From: Nitrospira defluvii
GTDB taxonomy: Bacteria > Nitrospirota > Nitrospiria > Nitrospirales > Nitrospiraceae
Reading direction: 5' to 3'
Assembly: GCF_905220995.1 (NCBI RefSeq)
Contig: NZ_CAJNBJ010000016.1
Location: forward strand, 248,001 to 312,000
Length of the DNA: 64,000 nt
Shown: piece after piece, positions 1 to 8,249 of the stretch
How the letters are laid out: each line of letters opens with the position of its first letter
How positions within the stretch are numbered: the first letter of the stretch is position 1
Notes under the pieces: model-generated
The model's database searches: none
What the model was told of the DNA's origin: nothing
The model's input: only the letters and a program-made list of their open reading frames with translations
Made by a program: the position numbers and the translations under genes

Positions 1-2605
1 TCAAGGGCAAGGGCAAGCCCTTGTCCGTCTTCTTTTCCAGCATGGTGAACGGACGCACCGACTGTTCGTTCGAGAAGCCGGTGATCACGCCGTCCGACGA
101 CTGGTTGTCGAACTGCAGGAAGTGCCAATGGGTGTTGACCTTCGACGCGTGGAAATTGCCGAAATCGTCGTCGTCCCATTCGCTAGTCAACATCCAATCG
201 ACGCAATCGTAGATATTCGACCGCACGACCAACGGGAACTTGAGATCGTTGTTCTTCCGAATGGCCGCTTCCTCTTCATGCAACACATAAATCAACCCGC
301 CCTCATCCATGATGGCCGGGGTGTCGCCTTGTTTGTCGGCAAGCATCATCGGCGTATGGATGAAGTGCACGTTGTATTTCTTCGAGCCGGCATTCTCGGG
401 ACACAGGCTCCAGCGTCCGTTCTCACCAGGCTTGGCGGGATAGGAACTCGGCTGGCCGTCCTCATCGAGATGGATCATCTCCAACCAGGGGGACGGATTG
501 TGGCTCTTTGAGAACGGCACGCGACGACCGAAGTGCGGCTTCAAGTGTGGCCAGGAGACTTTCCCGGTCAACGGCTCGAACACGATCGGCAGCCGCTCGC
601 CCGGATGGGCCGACTGGTAGCGTGGATTCGGCACCGTATTCTCCGGCTCGGTCATGGCGCGAGTACCCTGCCAGCTCCAGTTCAACACGCTGGCATCATA
701 GGAGCGGGTCTGATCGCGCTCATCCTTCTTGTGGCCTGGAAGCCCCTGCGGCGGGAACTGCATGTCGACCCAGTCCTTGATGGTCACGATGGCCGGGTCG
801 GCCTTCCAATCAGTCTTGCCCTTCTCGATGATCTTGAACTGCTTGCCGAACCAATCGACGGTCTTGCCGATCAGCTCGTCCGACGTGACACCCACCTTGA
901 TGCGGCCCTTGCGGTCCGGCAACTCCAGCAGATCCGGCATCACGTCATTGTGATTCGCACCCTGCTGAATGGTGTTGTACACACGCCAGTATCCCCACAT
1001 GCCCGCGATGTAGTGATGCGCCACGTGACAGTGAAACAGGAAGTCTCCGGCCAACTGTTGGCAGAGACCGGATCCGCACTCCGTTTCCAGATCCATGGTC
1101 TCGGACGGACCGATAACTTCCACGTCGACGCGATCGGACTTCGTCCGGATCACGGGATATTTCACGGGACCGTTCTTGGCCGCATGCCACAATGGCATTT
1201 CGTCGATAGCGCGCGGACTCCGCGGCCAACGAATCGATCCGCCGTGCGGATGGTGCGAGTGGAACACTTCGGAACCACCGTGGACCAGCCGGAACTTGGC
1301 CGGGTCACCGAGGTAGCTGCGCGGAATGGTCGTGGCCGGATCGCCGAATGTATAGGCGCTGTACGCCATGGACTCATCTTCGAAGCCGAAGTATTCGTGC
1401 TGCGTCTGCATATTGTCGACGCCGAACGGCTCGCTACGGTAGTTCAACGCGCGGGCCACCGGACGATACACGTCGGTAAGCGGATCGCGCTGCGGGATGA
1501 AGTCGCCCTTCTTGTTCAATGGACGGAACGCTTCGTCGCCGACTTCATGATAGAACAGCACGAATTCCCGGAAGTCAGGGCCGCTGCCGTTCTTGATGAT
1601 TGCCTGCCAGCCGCTCTTGGTCGGTTGGGGATCGCCCGTTCCCAACGGTTCGAGGTACTCAGACCCTTTTGGCTCGATCACGAAGGACCCAAAGAGGCCC
1701 ATCACGGTCAACTCACGATCGTTGCTATAGGAATGGAATTGGCGGCTACCCTCCTGCTGAGTCGGGGGGATGTACCATTCCATCTCCACGGCTTTGCCCT
1801 TGGCCGCAATGCTATCGGGATTGGTGGTCGTGGCCGGCTGTCCCGTAGCCGACATGACCATGCTGGAACCATGAATGTTCAGGCTGACTTCTTCATCACC
1901 CTCCAGCTGATTGCGGAGCGTCAACTTCACGCAATCACCTTGATTGCCACGAAGGACCAGGGGCTGAATGAACTGATTCTGCAATCCGTTGGTGACGCCG
2001 CCCGGATCGTAGCCTTCCTTGTCCCGCGCCTCTTTATTCTTCGTCTCTTCGGCGCGGACCTTCTCAATGTTCTCGGTCAGCGTGTACATGTAGCCTGGAT
2101 AGAAATCGAGCCACATGTTCAAGGTGATTTCCACATTGATCGCCGACACGTCGTAGGAGCGGACCGGCGCACTGGCCGGACACTTCCCGCCCATTGACGA
2201 GACGGGCTCGGCCCCGCTGTTCGACATCAACAACAAATCTTGGTTGCCGGCGCCGTACTGGTGCAGCATGTTGACGTTGTTGTACTGGCCGCCCGTCCGC
2301 TGCACTTCGGCATCATGGACCAACTGCTCGTTGATCTTGTCCATAATGCGTTGGTGCTGGCGCTCCATCATCGCGGTGCGCTCGACATGACCTTCCTGCG
2401 CATCCTCGACAATGGTCTGTCCCTTCAACTGCTCAGCCCATGCCGGTTGATTATGGGCAGCCGCATGCAGCTCCGGCGCCGCTGCCGAGGCCACTTGGAA
2501 CGCCCCGGCACAGACCGATGGAAGCATGACTCCCAACAGGAGCTTCCAGGCCGCTTGGGCCCTGCGCTGACTGACTTTTTTAGGCCCGCTACGTACCGAT
2601 CTCAT
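1..2605 (-). CDS. Large multicopper oxidase, 3' end outside window
   Basis: Reading leftward from the ATG at 2605, an open frame of about 868 codons continues past base 1, so the C-terminus is missing. The start is fixed by an AGGAGG box 7 bases upstream and a basic, then hydrophobic N-terminus consistent with export. Copper-site motifs are visible: HSHHPHGG near residue 450, HCHVAHHYIAGM near residue 522 (the HCHxxxH type that bridges T1 and trinuclear copper in the family) and HWHFLQFDN near residue 825. Family members oxidise phenols or metals such as Mn(II), Fe(II) or Cu(I) in the periplasm. The size is well above that of a three-domain laccase, so this is a multi-domain form; the substrate cannot be told. 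A sensor kinase and NtrC-type regulator on the same strand lie upstream and may control it. Confidence 0.88.
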   Translation of the reverse strand, partial: MRSVRSGPKKVSQRRAQAAWKLLLGVMLPSVCAGAFQVASAAAPELHAAAHNQPAWAEQLKGQTIVEDAQEGHVERTAMMERQHQRIMDKINEQLVHDAEVQRTGGQYNNVNMLHQYGAGNQDLLLMSNSGAEPVSSMGGKCPASAPVRSYDVSAINVEITLNMWLDFYPGYMYTLTENIEKVRAEETKNKEARDKEGYDPGGVTNGLQNQFIQPLVLRGNQGDCVKLTLRNQLEGDEEVSLNIHGSSMVMSATGQPATTTNPDSIAAKGKAVEMEWYIPPTQQEGSRQFHSYSNDRELTVMGLFGSFVIEPKGSEYLEPLGTGDPQPTKSGWQAIIKNGSGPDFREFVLFYHEVGDEAFRPLNKKGDFIPQRDPLTDVYRPVARALNYRSEPFGVDNMQTQHEYFGFEDESMAYSAYTFGDPATTIPRSYLGDPAKFRLVHGGSEVFHSHHPHGGSIRWPRSPRAIDEMPLWHAAKNGPVKYPVIRTKSDRVDVEVIGPSETMDLETECGSGLCQQLAGDFLFHCHVAHHYIAGMWGYWRVYNTIQQGANHNDVMPDLLELPDRKGRIKVGVTSDELIGKTVDWFGKQFKIIEKGKTDWKADPAIVTIKDWVDMQFPPQGLPGHKKDERDQTRSYDASVLNWSWQGTRAMTEPENTVPNPRYQSAHPGERLPIVFEPLTGKVSWPHLKPHFGRRVPFSKSHNPSPWLEMIHLDEDGQPSSYPAKPGENGRWSLCPENAGSKKYNVHFIHTPMMLADKQGDTPAIMDEGGLIYVLHEEEAAIRKNNDLKFPLVVRSNIYDCVDWMLTSEWDDDDFGNFHASKVNTHWHFLQFDNQSSDGVITGFSNEQSVRPFTMLEKKTDKGLPLPL

Positions 2606-2676
2606 TAGACCTACCTCCTCTTGAAACCATACAACCTCCGCACCCCACTCTCTGCCATCAACCTCGCGTCGCGCAC

Positions 2677-2702
2677 GGTGCAGGCCCGTGAAGGCCTGCA
2701 CC
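2677..2702. repeat. Perfect 10-bp hairpin in multicopper oxidase leader
   Basis: GGTGCAGGCC and GGCCTGCACC are separated by the six bases CGTGAA, giving a perfect inverted repeat 72-97 bases upstream of the oxidase start codon. No T-run follows on either side, so it is not an intrinsic terminator. It could be a regulator-binding dyad or a leader RNA stem; which one cannot be decided from sequence. Confidence 0.5.
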
Positions 2703-2831
2703 TCATGGAGTGGAAACACCAGGAGGCCGGTCCTTCGGTTCCCACACCCTTGATCCGCGACAAGAGCACGATGGTGCACCCATCGAATAGCCATGCGCAC
2801 AAAAAGACGGCGGTACTTAGAGCAACTCTCG

Positions 2832-2854
2832 TTCCAGATTGCTCGAGACTGGAA
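2832..2854. promoter_or_regulatory. Dyad TTCCAG-N11-CTGGAA upstream of oxidase
   Basis: Six-base inverted arms with an 11-base spacer lie about 230 bases upstream of the oxidase start, a typical distance for an enhancer bound by an NtrC-type activator such as the one encoded at 3087-4505. No convincing -24/-12 sigma-54 promoter was found between this dyad and the gene, so the assignment is speculative. Confidence 0.25.
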
Positions 2855-2906
2855 ACTCAAACTTTGTTGGAAATTTCAGACAGTGGCAGGGAGAACGGAA
2901 AAAGAA

Positions 2907-2926
2907 ATGGGGCGCCGTCGCCCCAT
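2907..2926 (-). terminator. Intrinsic terminator candidate, minus strand
   Basis: Arms ATGGGGCG and CGCCCCAT around a 4-base loop are followed on the minus strand by TTTCTTTTTCC. It is the second of two terminator-like structures downstream of the response regulator gene that ends at 3087. Confidence 0.55.
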
Positions 2927-2960
2927 CGACAAAACGAAATCAGCGAAAATCCATTGAATT

Positions 2961-2996
2961 AAAAGGGGCTATCGGACTGTCCGAAACTTTTGCCCC
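2961..2996 (-). terminator. Intrinsic terminator for regulator operon
   Basis: On the minus strand GGGGC and GCCCC close a stem with an inner TCGGA/TCCGA stem, followed by TTTTAATT. It lies about 90 bases past the stop of the NtrC-type regulator and probably ends that transcript before the oxidase gene. Confidence 0.55.
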
Positions 2997-3086
2997 AATG
3001 GGACATTGACGCCCCATCGAGAAGCAGAGGATAAGAGCCAAATCAGGCACCGTGAATCCCCACGGTGAGTCGTGACAGGAAACGGA

Positions 3087-4505
3087 TCAGGAGCGTTCGC
3101 GCAGCCCGTGTTTCTTGACCATCCGCTCGATGGTCTTCCGATCAACCCCGGCCTCCCGCGCAGCCCGGCCCATGTGGCCGTCATGTCGCTTGAGGAGATC
3201 GATCAAAAAACTCCGCTCGAACGTGGTGACTGCCGCCTGCTTCGCATGTTTAAAAGAACCGGCCTCTCCCAACACCGCCTCATCGGCGACAACCTGGCGC
3301 AAGCGTTCGGGCAAATGCGCGGCTGTAATCAGCGGGCCATCGGCCAGCACGGCCGCCCGTTCAATGACGTTTTGTAACTCGCGCACATTCCCCGGCCAGG
3401 CATACCCGCACAACAACTCCGTGGCTGTGGGGTCCAGATCCGGGGCAACGCCCGGAGCTGAGCCCTGCTGCTTCATGAATCGCCGGAGAAATTCACGCGC
3501 GAGCATTGGAATATCACCCTCCCTCCTCCGCAACGGCGGCAAGACGATGGGAATGACATTCAAACGGTAATACAGGTCCTCGCGGAACTCTCCGCGTCGG
3601 CATGCCGCTTCAAGATCCTGGTTCGACGCCGCGATCACCCGCACATCGACATCCAAAAATCGGATGCCGCCGACCCGCCGCATCTGCCGCTCCTGCAACA
3701 CCCGCAACAATCGCGACTGTAAGGTCTGGCTCATCCCGCTGACCTCGTCCAGAAACACCGTCCCGCCCGCCGCCACTTCGAACAATCCCGGCTTCGAGAC
3801 ATGTGCGCCGGTAAAGGCGCCCTTCTCATGGCCGAACAGTTCCGATTCCAGGAGCGTATCGGGCAACGAGACGCAGTCCACCGGGATGAAGGGTCGGTCT
3901 GCCCGCAAACTGGCGTCGTGGATCGCGCGCGCAACAAGTTCTTTGCCTGTTCCACTTTCCCCATAAACAAGCACATTGGAATGGGTGGGCGCGACCTTGT
4001 CGATCAAACTGAACACCGACTCCATCGCAGGGCTTTCCCCGATGACTCGCGACAGGCCCGTCCGCTTTCCGGTGCGGCTCTGATCACGCAAGGCCGCCAC
4101 TTCACCCGCTCCCGCTGCCGTCGGAACTCCCCCCCCATCCTCGCCGAATGCACGCCGGGCCACTTGCAGGAGGTCGGTACTCGTAAACGGCTTGGTGATG
4201 TAATCAAACGCGCCATACCGCATGGAGGTGACTGCCGTCTGCACCGTGGCATGCGCCGTCAACAGCACGACCTGTACCGACGGATCAAAGCGTTTGGCCG
4301 CAGCCAACACTTCAATCCCGTCGAGATCGGGCATGCGCAAATCCGTGAGAATCAGCCCGGGCCGCTCGCGCTGAATCACATCGAGGGCGCGAGTGGAATT
4401 ACACTCGGTCAGACAATCGTACGGCCCACGACTGAGAATCCGGCGACAATTATCGAGCGCATCCTGCTCGTCATCGACGATCAGGATTTTTCCTGCAATC
4501 CCCAT
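3087..4505 (-). CDS. NtrC-family sigma-54-dependent response regulator
   Basis: 472 residues with three domains in order. The receiver (5-118) has acidic pair D11/D12, phospho-acceptor D55 and K105. The AAA+ sigma-54 activation domain (about 154-385) has Walker A GESGTGKE at 182-189, the sigma-54 contact motif GAFTGA at 229-234 and Walker B FLDE at 251-254. A Fis-type helix-turn-helix occupies about 430-470. In this family phosphorylation drives oligomerisation and ATP-dependent opening of sigma-54 promoters. Its ATG lies inside the end of the upstream sensor kinase gene (25-base overlap), so the two are translated from one message and almost surely form a pair. Targets are unknown; the adjacent multicopper oxidase is a candidate. 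Confidence 0.95.
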   Translation of the reverse strand: MGIAGKILIVDDEQDALDNCRRILSRGPYDCLTECNSTRALDVIQRERPGLILTDLRMPDLDGIEVLAAAKRFDPSVQVVLLTAHATVQTAVTSMRYGAFDYITKPFTSTDLLQVARRAFGEDGGGVPTAAGAGEVAALRDQSRTGKRTGLSRVIGESPAMESVFSLIDKVAPTHSNVLVYGESGTGKELVARAIHDASLRADRPFIPVDCVSLPDTLLESELFGHEKGAFTGAHVSKPGLFEVAAGGTVFLDEVSGMSQTLQSRLLRVLQERQMRRVGGIRFLDVDVRVIAASNQDLEAACRRGEFREDLYYRLNVIPIVLPPLRRREGDIPMLAREFLRRFMKQQGSAPGVAPDLDPTATELLCGYAWPGNVRELQNVIERAAVLADGPLITAAHLPERLRQVVADEAVLGEAGSFKHAKQAAVTTFERSFLIDLLKRHDGHMGRAAREAGVDRKTIERMVKKHGLRERS

Positions 4506-6514
4506 GGTACTCCTTCACGCATGCTCTCGCCGAGCCCCACCGCCGGCAAATACACATCGAAGACGGCGCCGACCGTGTCGTTGCGCACCTCGATGCGTCC
4601 GCGATGGTCCGAGACAATTCCATAACTCAAGAACAACCCCAAGCCCGTCCCCTGGCCGGCCGGTTTGGTGGTAAAAAAAGGATCGAAGATACGGTCCACG
4701 ATCGCGGCCGGCACACCCGGTCCGTTATCCGACACGCTGACCCGTACCCACTCGTCCCCATTGAGCTGCATCCAGGCGGTACGCACGGTCACCACCCCGT
4801 GATCTCCACAAGCGATCACGGCGTCGATGGCATTATTGAGCACATTCAGCAACACCGTTTCCAACCGGTCGCGGTCTCCCATCACCGGGGGCAACTCCGA
4901 AGCCAATTCCGCCTTGATGCGGACGGAGAGCGCCGCCACTCGTTCCCCCGCCATGGCCACGCAGGTACGCGCCACGCAGTTGAGATCCAGCGGCTTCAGC
5001 ATCGACACAGTCCCTCGGGAGAAGGTCAAAATACTCCGTGTCACGCGGGAGATGCGTTCCGCTTGTGAGCGAATCGTGAGCAGATCGCGGGCGACCTCCG
5101 CCGAAATGTTCGACTGGGCGGCGTCGGCCTCCATACATTCAATCCGGTTCAAAATGATGCTCAGCGGATTGTTGATTTCATGCGCGATGCCGCTGGCGAC
5201 CTTGCCCAGCGTCGCCAGCCGTTCGGACAACTCCAGTTTCCTCATCTGCCGCGTAATTTCCGCCGTTTTCTCCTCCACCCGGTGCGTCAATTCGGCGTTT
5301 AAGGATTCCAATTCGGCGCGCGACGCCTGCAACCGGTCGGCCATGCGGTGCACCGCGACGGCCAGCTCCTCAAATTCATCGCCGGTTTTGACATCGAGCG
5401 GTCCATCGTAGGTGCCGCGACTGATCGCCTCGACGCCGGTCTTCAGCACCTGAATCGGTCGGGCAATTCTGGTCGCCACATAGCGCCCCATCGCCCAGAG
5501 AAGCCCGACCATGACCAGACCGATCGCCGCGAGATTTCTCAGCTGATCGCGGATCGGAGCATAACTCTCCACGGGTTGCTGCCGCACAAAGATGTGCCAG
5601 GTGTTATCGGGCAACATCAGGCCGGTGACAGGCGCAAATCCCACCACCGTGTCTGTCCCGCCATGGCCGTCGTCATCCGCAATCCCCCATCCGGGCCCGG
5701 CTGACACGATCATGGTCATCAGTTGCCCGGGAATGCGATGCGCTTGACGGGGAAGAATGGGGCAGACGAGCGGCTCCCCTGCCGCATTGAACAGCATGGC
5801 ATGACCGGTCTGCCCGATGCGGATCTGATTGATCATGCCGAAGAGGGTATCGAAACGGTAAGAGGCTTTGACGGCACCGATCACGGTGTGATGCCGGTCA
5901 TCGAGGATGGGAACGGCGATATCAAACGTTTCTTCCGGCGTTCGAAATGAGCCCACTTGCGCGGGCATCATTCCGCTCAGGTAGACATGGTCGATGCCTC
6001 CCGCACGCACCGCTTCCCACCAGGGCTCCCCGCTGAATGAGTAATGATCGGGCTCTGAACTCGAAGCAACCAGCGCTCCGTATTGGTCGACAATCAGCAA
6101 CCCGACGAGTTTGTCGCCGCTTCTGACTTTGGTATCGAGAAGAAACCGCGAGAGATCTCGATGGAGGAGTTGCGCGGCGGCTCCCTTCCCCTTCTCCCAG
6201 ACCTGCGTACGGGTCTGGATGATGCGCTGGGTGTCTGCAGGGTCTTGCGGATAGGAGGCGTTGGCCGCCTCAACTGGCTGGCGGACTCGCAATGGTGCGG
6301 ACCCCAACAGCCGAACGGCCTGGATCTCGCTTTGCACCAGCATCGTCACCCGGTCAGCGGCCTGGATCGCCACGGCTTGCAGGTTGCCGCCGATGACGTC
6401 ACGCAGCGACTGCATGCCGGACATGTAGGCGAGGACCAGCCCGATCAACAACGGAATACAACCCACCAACACGATGGCGAGTACAATACGGCCCTTGATG
6501 GTACGAATCGTCAT
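4481..6514 (-). CDS. Membrane sensor histidine kinase
   Basis: 677 residues from the ATG at 6514; an in-frame GTG lies two codons further upstream. Order: TM helix about 8-30, large periplasmic dCache-like sensor region about 40-315, second TM about 327-348, HAMP about 350-400, coiled linker, HisKA with phospho-acceptor H445 in [10 protein letters not shown], then an HATPase domain with N box ([10 protein letters not shown]), G1 box (DNGPGVP) and GTGLGL. This NtrB-like architecture fits phosphorylation of the sigma-54 activator encoded immediately downstream, with overlapping genes. The ligand is unknown; Cache domains usually bind small organic molecules. The PepSY gene ends 71 bases upstream, so read-through from the iron-uptake block is possible. 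Confidence 0.93.
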   Translation of the reverse strand: MTIRTIKGRIVLAIVLVGCIPLLIGLVLAYMSGMQSLRDVIGGNLQAVAIQAADRVTMLVQSEIQAVRLLGSAPLRVRQPVEAANASYPQDPADTQRIIQTRTQVWEKGKGAAAQLLHRDLSRFLLDTKVRSGDKLVGLLIVDQYGALVASSSEPDHYSFSGEPWWEAVRAGGIDHVYLSGMMPAQVGSFRTPEETFDIAVPILDDRHHTVIGAVKASYRFDTLFGMINQIRIGQTGHAMLFNAAGEPLVCPILPRQAHRIPGQLMTMIVSAGPGWGIADDDGHGGTDTVVGFAPVTGLMLPDNTWHIFVRQQPVESYAPIRDQLRNLAAIGLVMVGLLWAMGRYVATRIARPIQVLKTGVEAISRGTYDGPLDVKTGDEFEELAVAVHRMADRLQASRAELESLNAELTHRVEEKTAEITRQMRKLELSERLATLGKVASGIAHEINNPLSIILNRIECMEADAAQSNISAEVARDLLTIRSQAERISRVTRSILTFSRGTVSMLKPLDLNCVARTCVAMAGERVAALSVRIKAELASELPPVMGDRDRLETVLLNVLNNAIDAVIACGDHGVVTVRTAWMQLNGDEWVRVSVSDNGPGVPAAIVDRIFDPFFTTKPAGQGTGLGLFLSYGIVSDHRGRIEVRNDTVGAVFDVYLPAVGLGESMREGVPWGLQEKS

Positions 6515-6585
6515 CCCCACCCCAGAGGAGACATTCTAAACAACCGGCGGAAGAAAACGCCACCGTACCGTCAGCCGGCCGACGA

Positions 6586-7392
6586 TCAAGACAGGCGAGA
6601 AACCTCCTTTGGTTCGCCCGCTGAATGGGCCGTGAACAACGACTGATCCCGAGCGAGCATCGCCGCGCGCGACCGGCGAACCCGGGCACGATGAAGCAGC
6701 CATAAGGCGCCGCCCGACAGGCTCATCAGGAAAATGGGCACACCCGGAATGTTGAGCAAGGTCTTCTCAAACCCGAAGAAGTTCAGCTGGTGCAGTTGCA
6801 TCACGGCAAAATGCACCCGCCGCCATCGACCTTCGTCCTCGAGGATCTCCCCCGTCTGCCGGTCCAGAACGATCTCCGTGGCATCCGCATCGTCGAAGCG
6901 TACCCGCACTGCATCCTGAGCCCGTTTCTTCTTGCGGGGCGTGTACCGCTCAAGTTCCACACCCGTCACCGTTGCCGGCGTCCGCACATACTGCTGCGCA
7001 ATCACCGGCGCCAGGTCCGGTGAAATCGGCGAGAGACGCTCGCCGGTCTTGGCATCGAACAAGAGCGTGGTGGACACCCCATCAACCCGCAATTTGAGTT
7101 CATAGAACAGGCGGCCGAAATCCGACCGCAGCAGCACCTGTTCAACCAATGCCCGCCCGCCCACGGCCTCCTTGGCCAGGACGATCGCTCGATCCACCGG
7201 CAGCGTAGCCGTTTCCAGCGACGGGCCAGGCAGCGGCCGAACCTTCTCCTTATAATGGTCATCCCAATAGAGAAATTTCGCATCCGCCCACAACAGGCCG
7301 GTGACGACGGAGAGCAAGAGAAAGCCCAACGCCCCCATGCCAAGCCAACGATGGGCCAGTCTCATGATCCGTTCAGATGCACCGCGACTCAT
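6586..7392 (-). CDS. PepSY-domain membrane protein
   Basis: 268 residues from the ATG at 7392, chosen because GGAG lies 8 bases upstream and the protein then opens with a membrane helix (about 15-35, containing HRWLGMGALGFLLLSVVTG). The middle holds two PepSY-like repeats (around DAKTGE and DRQTGEILEDEGRW) and a second TM segment lies near residue 225. Proteins of this PepSY_TM type are common beside TonB-dependent iron receptors, where some act as ferric-siderophore reductases; no such activity can be proven here. It starts one base after the stop of the DUF4198 gene and is the last gene of the iron-uptake block. Confidence 0.8.
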   Translation of the reverse strand: MSRGASERIMRLAHRWLGMGALGFLLLSVVTGLLWADAKFLYWDDHYKEKVRPLPGPSLETATLPVDRAIVLAKEAVGGRALVEQVLLRSDFGRLFYELKLRVDGVSTTLLFDAKTGERLSPISPDLAPVIAQQYVRTPATVTGVELERYTPRKKKRAQDAVRVRFDDADATEIVLDRQTGEILEDEGRWRRVHFAVMQLHQLNFFGFEKTLLNIPGVPIFLMSLSGGALWLLHRARVRRSRAAMLARDQSLFTAHSAGEPKEVSRLS

Positions 7393-7393
7393 G

Positions 7394-8203
7394 TTATTGC
7401 TCCGCGGGGCGCTCGGCCCGCACCTGCAGCGCCAAGGTGCTGCGATGGCGTAATGCCTCATAGGTCGTCCCCTCGAACTCCCCTGGTGTCTTTTCGACAT
7501 GAATCATCTCCAGCACATATCGACCGGGCCAGAGCGGCGTGAAGGACACGATGCCATCGGCATCCGTTTTGAGCTCCTTGTCCCAACCATTCGGCGCATG
7601 TACCAACACTTGCGTCCCCGGGAGACGTTGGCCATTAAAGAGCGCCTTCACCACGATCTCGCCGCCGGGCCCTGGGGTCACGCGGCCGGAGGCAAGATTC
7701 AGCCCTGTCGTCAGCGGGATCAGGTCCAGCGCCAGTGGTGTCGAGTGATCCCGTTCGTGCTCATTGACCCGGCCCTCTTCCAGACAGACGAAATAGGTCC
7801 TGGCGTAGAACATCGGCTTGACGATGCCCAGGTCATGCTTGCGCAGATCCTGCACCGGCGCTTTCGCCTGTTCCACCACCACCGCGTTCCGCCCTGGCAC
7901 ACAGGATGAGAGGGCACCCGCAAAGTGGTTGATCTGCTTCGTCAGCTGGACGTCGGTCTTCCCGCGCTTCGGATCTTGCACGCGCAGTGTGACGCCATCG
8001 ATCGAATCGAGCCGCCCCCCACGCTCTTCCCGTAAGAATTCGGCATATTCACCGAAGTACACCTTCACTGGCTGTCCCTGTTCAGCGGGTGCCGTGGCTT
8101 CCGTCTCCACCCAGACGAAATGGGCCTCCGCCGGAATAGCTTCCAACAACCCTGCCATCAATAGGATGCCCCACAATCCACGATTGACGATGTTGCGATT
8201 CAT
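7394..8203 (-). CDS. DUF4198-family exported protein
   Basis: 269 residues. The start at 8203 is set by AAAGGAG upstream and by a signal peptide (NIVNRGLWGILLMAGLLEAIPAEAHF, shown here only as its span 3-28) whose mature end begins with the HFVWVE typical of DUF4198/NikM-like proteins. A second part around residues 170-250 looks like an immunoglobulin-type carboxypeptidase-regulatory fold (NGQRLPGTQVLVHAP, TDADGIVSFTPLWPGRYVL). Relatives sit in periplasmic metal-uptake loci. It lies 46 bases downstream of the TonB receptor and directly upstream of the PepSY gene, so a role in handling the imported metal or chelate is inferred. Confidence 0.8.
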   Translation of the reverse strand: MNRNIVNRGLWGILLMAGLLEAIPAEAHFVWVETEATAPAEQGQPVKVYFGEYAEFLREERGGRLDSIDGVTLRVQDPKRGKTDVQLTKQINHFAGALSSCVPGRNAVVVEQAKAPVQDLRKHDLGIVKPMFYARTYFVCLEEGRVNEHERDHSTPLALDLIPLTTGLNLASGRVTPGPGGEIVVKALFNGQRLPGTQVLVHAPNGWDKELKTDADGIVSFTPLWPGRYVLEMIHVEKTPGEFEGTTYEALRHRSTLALQVRAERPAEQ

Positions 8204-8249
8204 CAGCGTGACTCCTTTCTCAATGTCGGCCGTACACCACAGCTTCTTT

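Noticed and set aside
533..2197. Rightward open frame of 554 codons across the multicopper oxidase
   Set aside because: It is the antisense shadow of the oxidase; it has no known domain, while the opposite strand carries clear copper motifs.
2832..2854. Sigma-54 promoter for the multicopper oxidase
   Set aside because: A possible enhancer dyad is present but no GG-N10-GC element was found in the right place.
3048..3067. CACCGTG/CACGGTG inverted repeat as terminator
   Set aside because: No T-run on the relevant strand; better terminators lie just beyond it.
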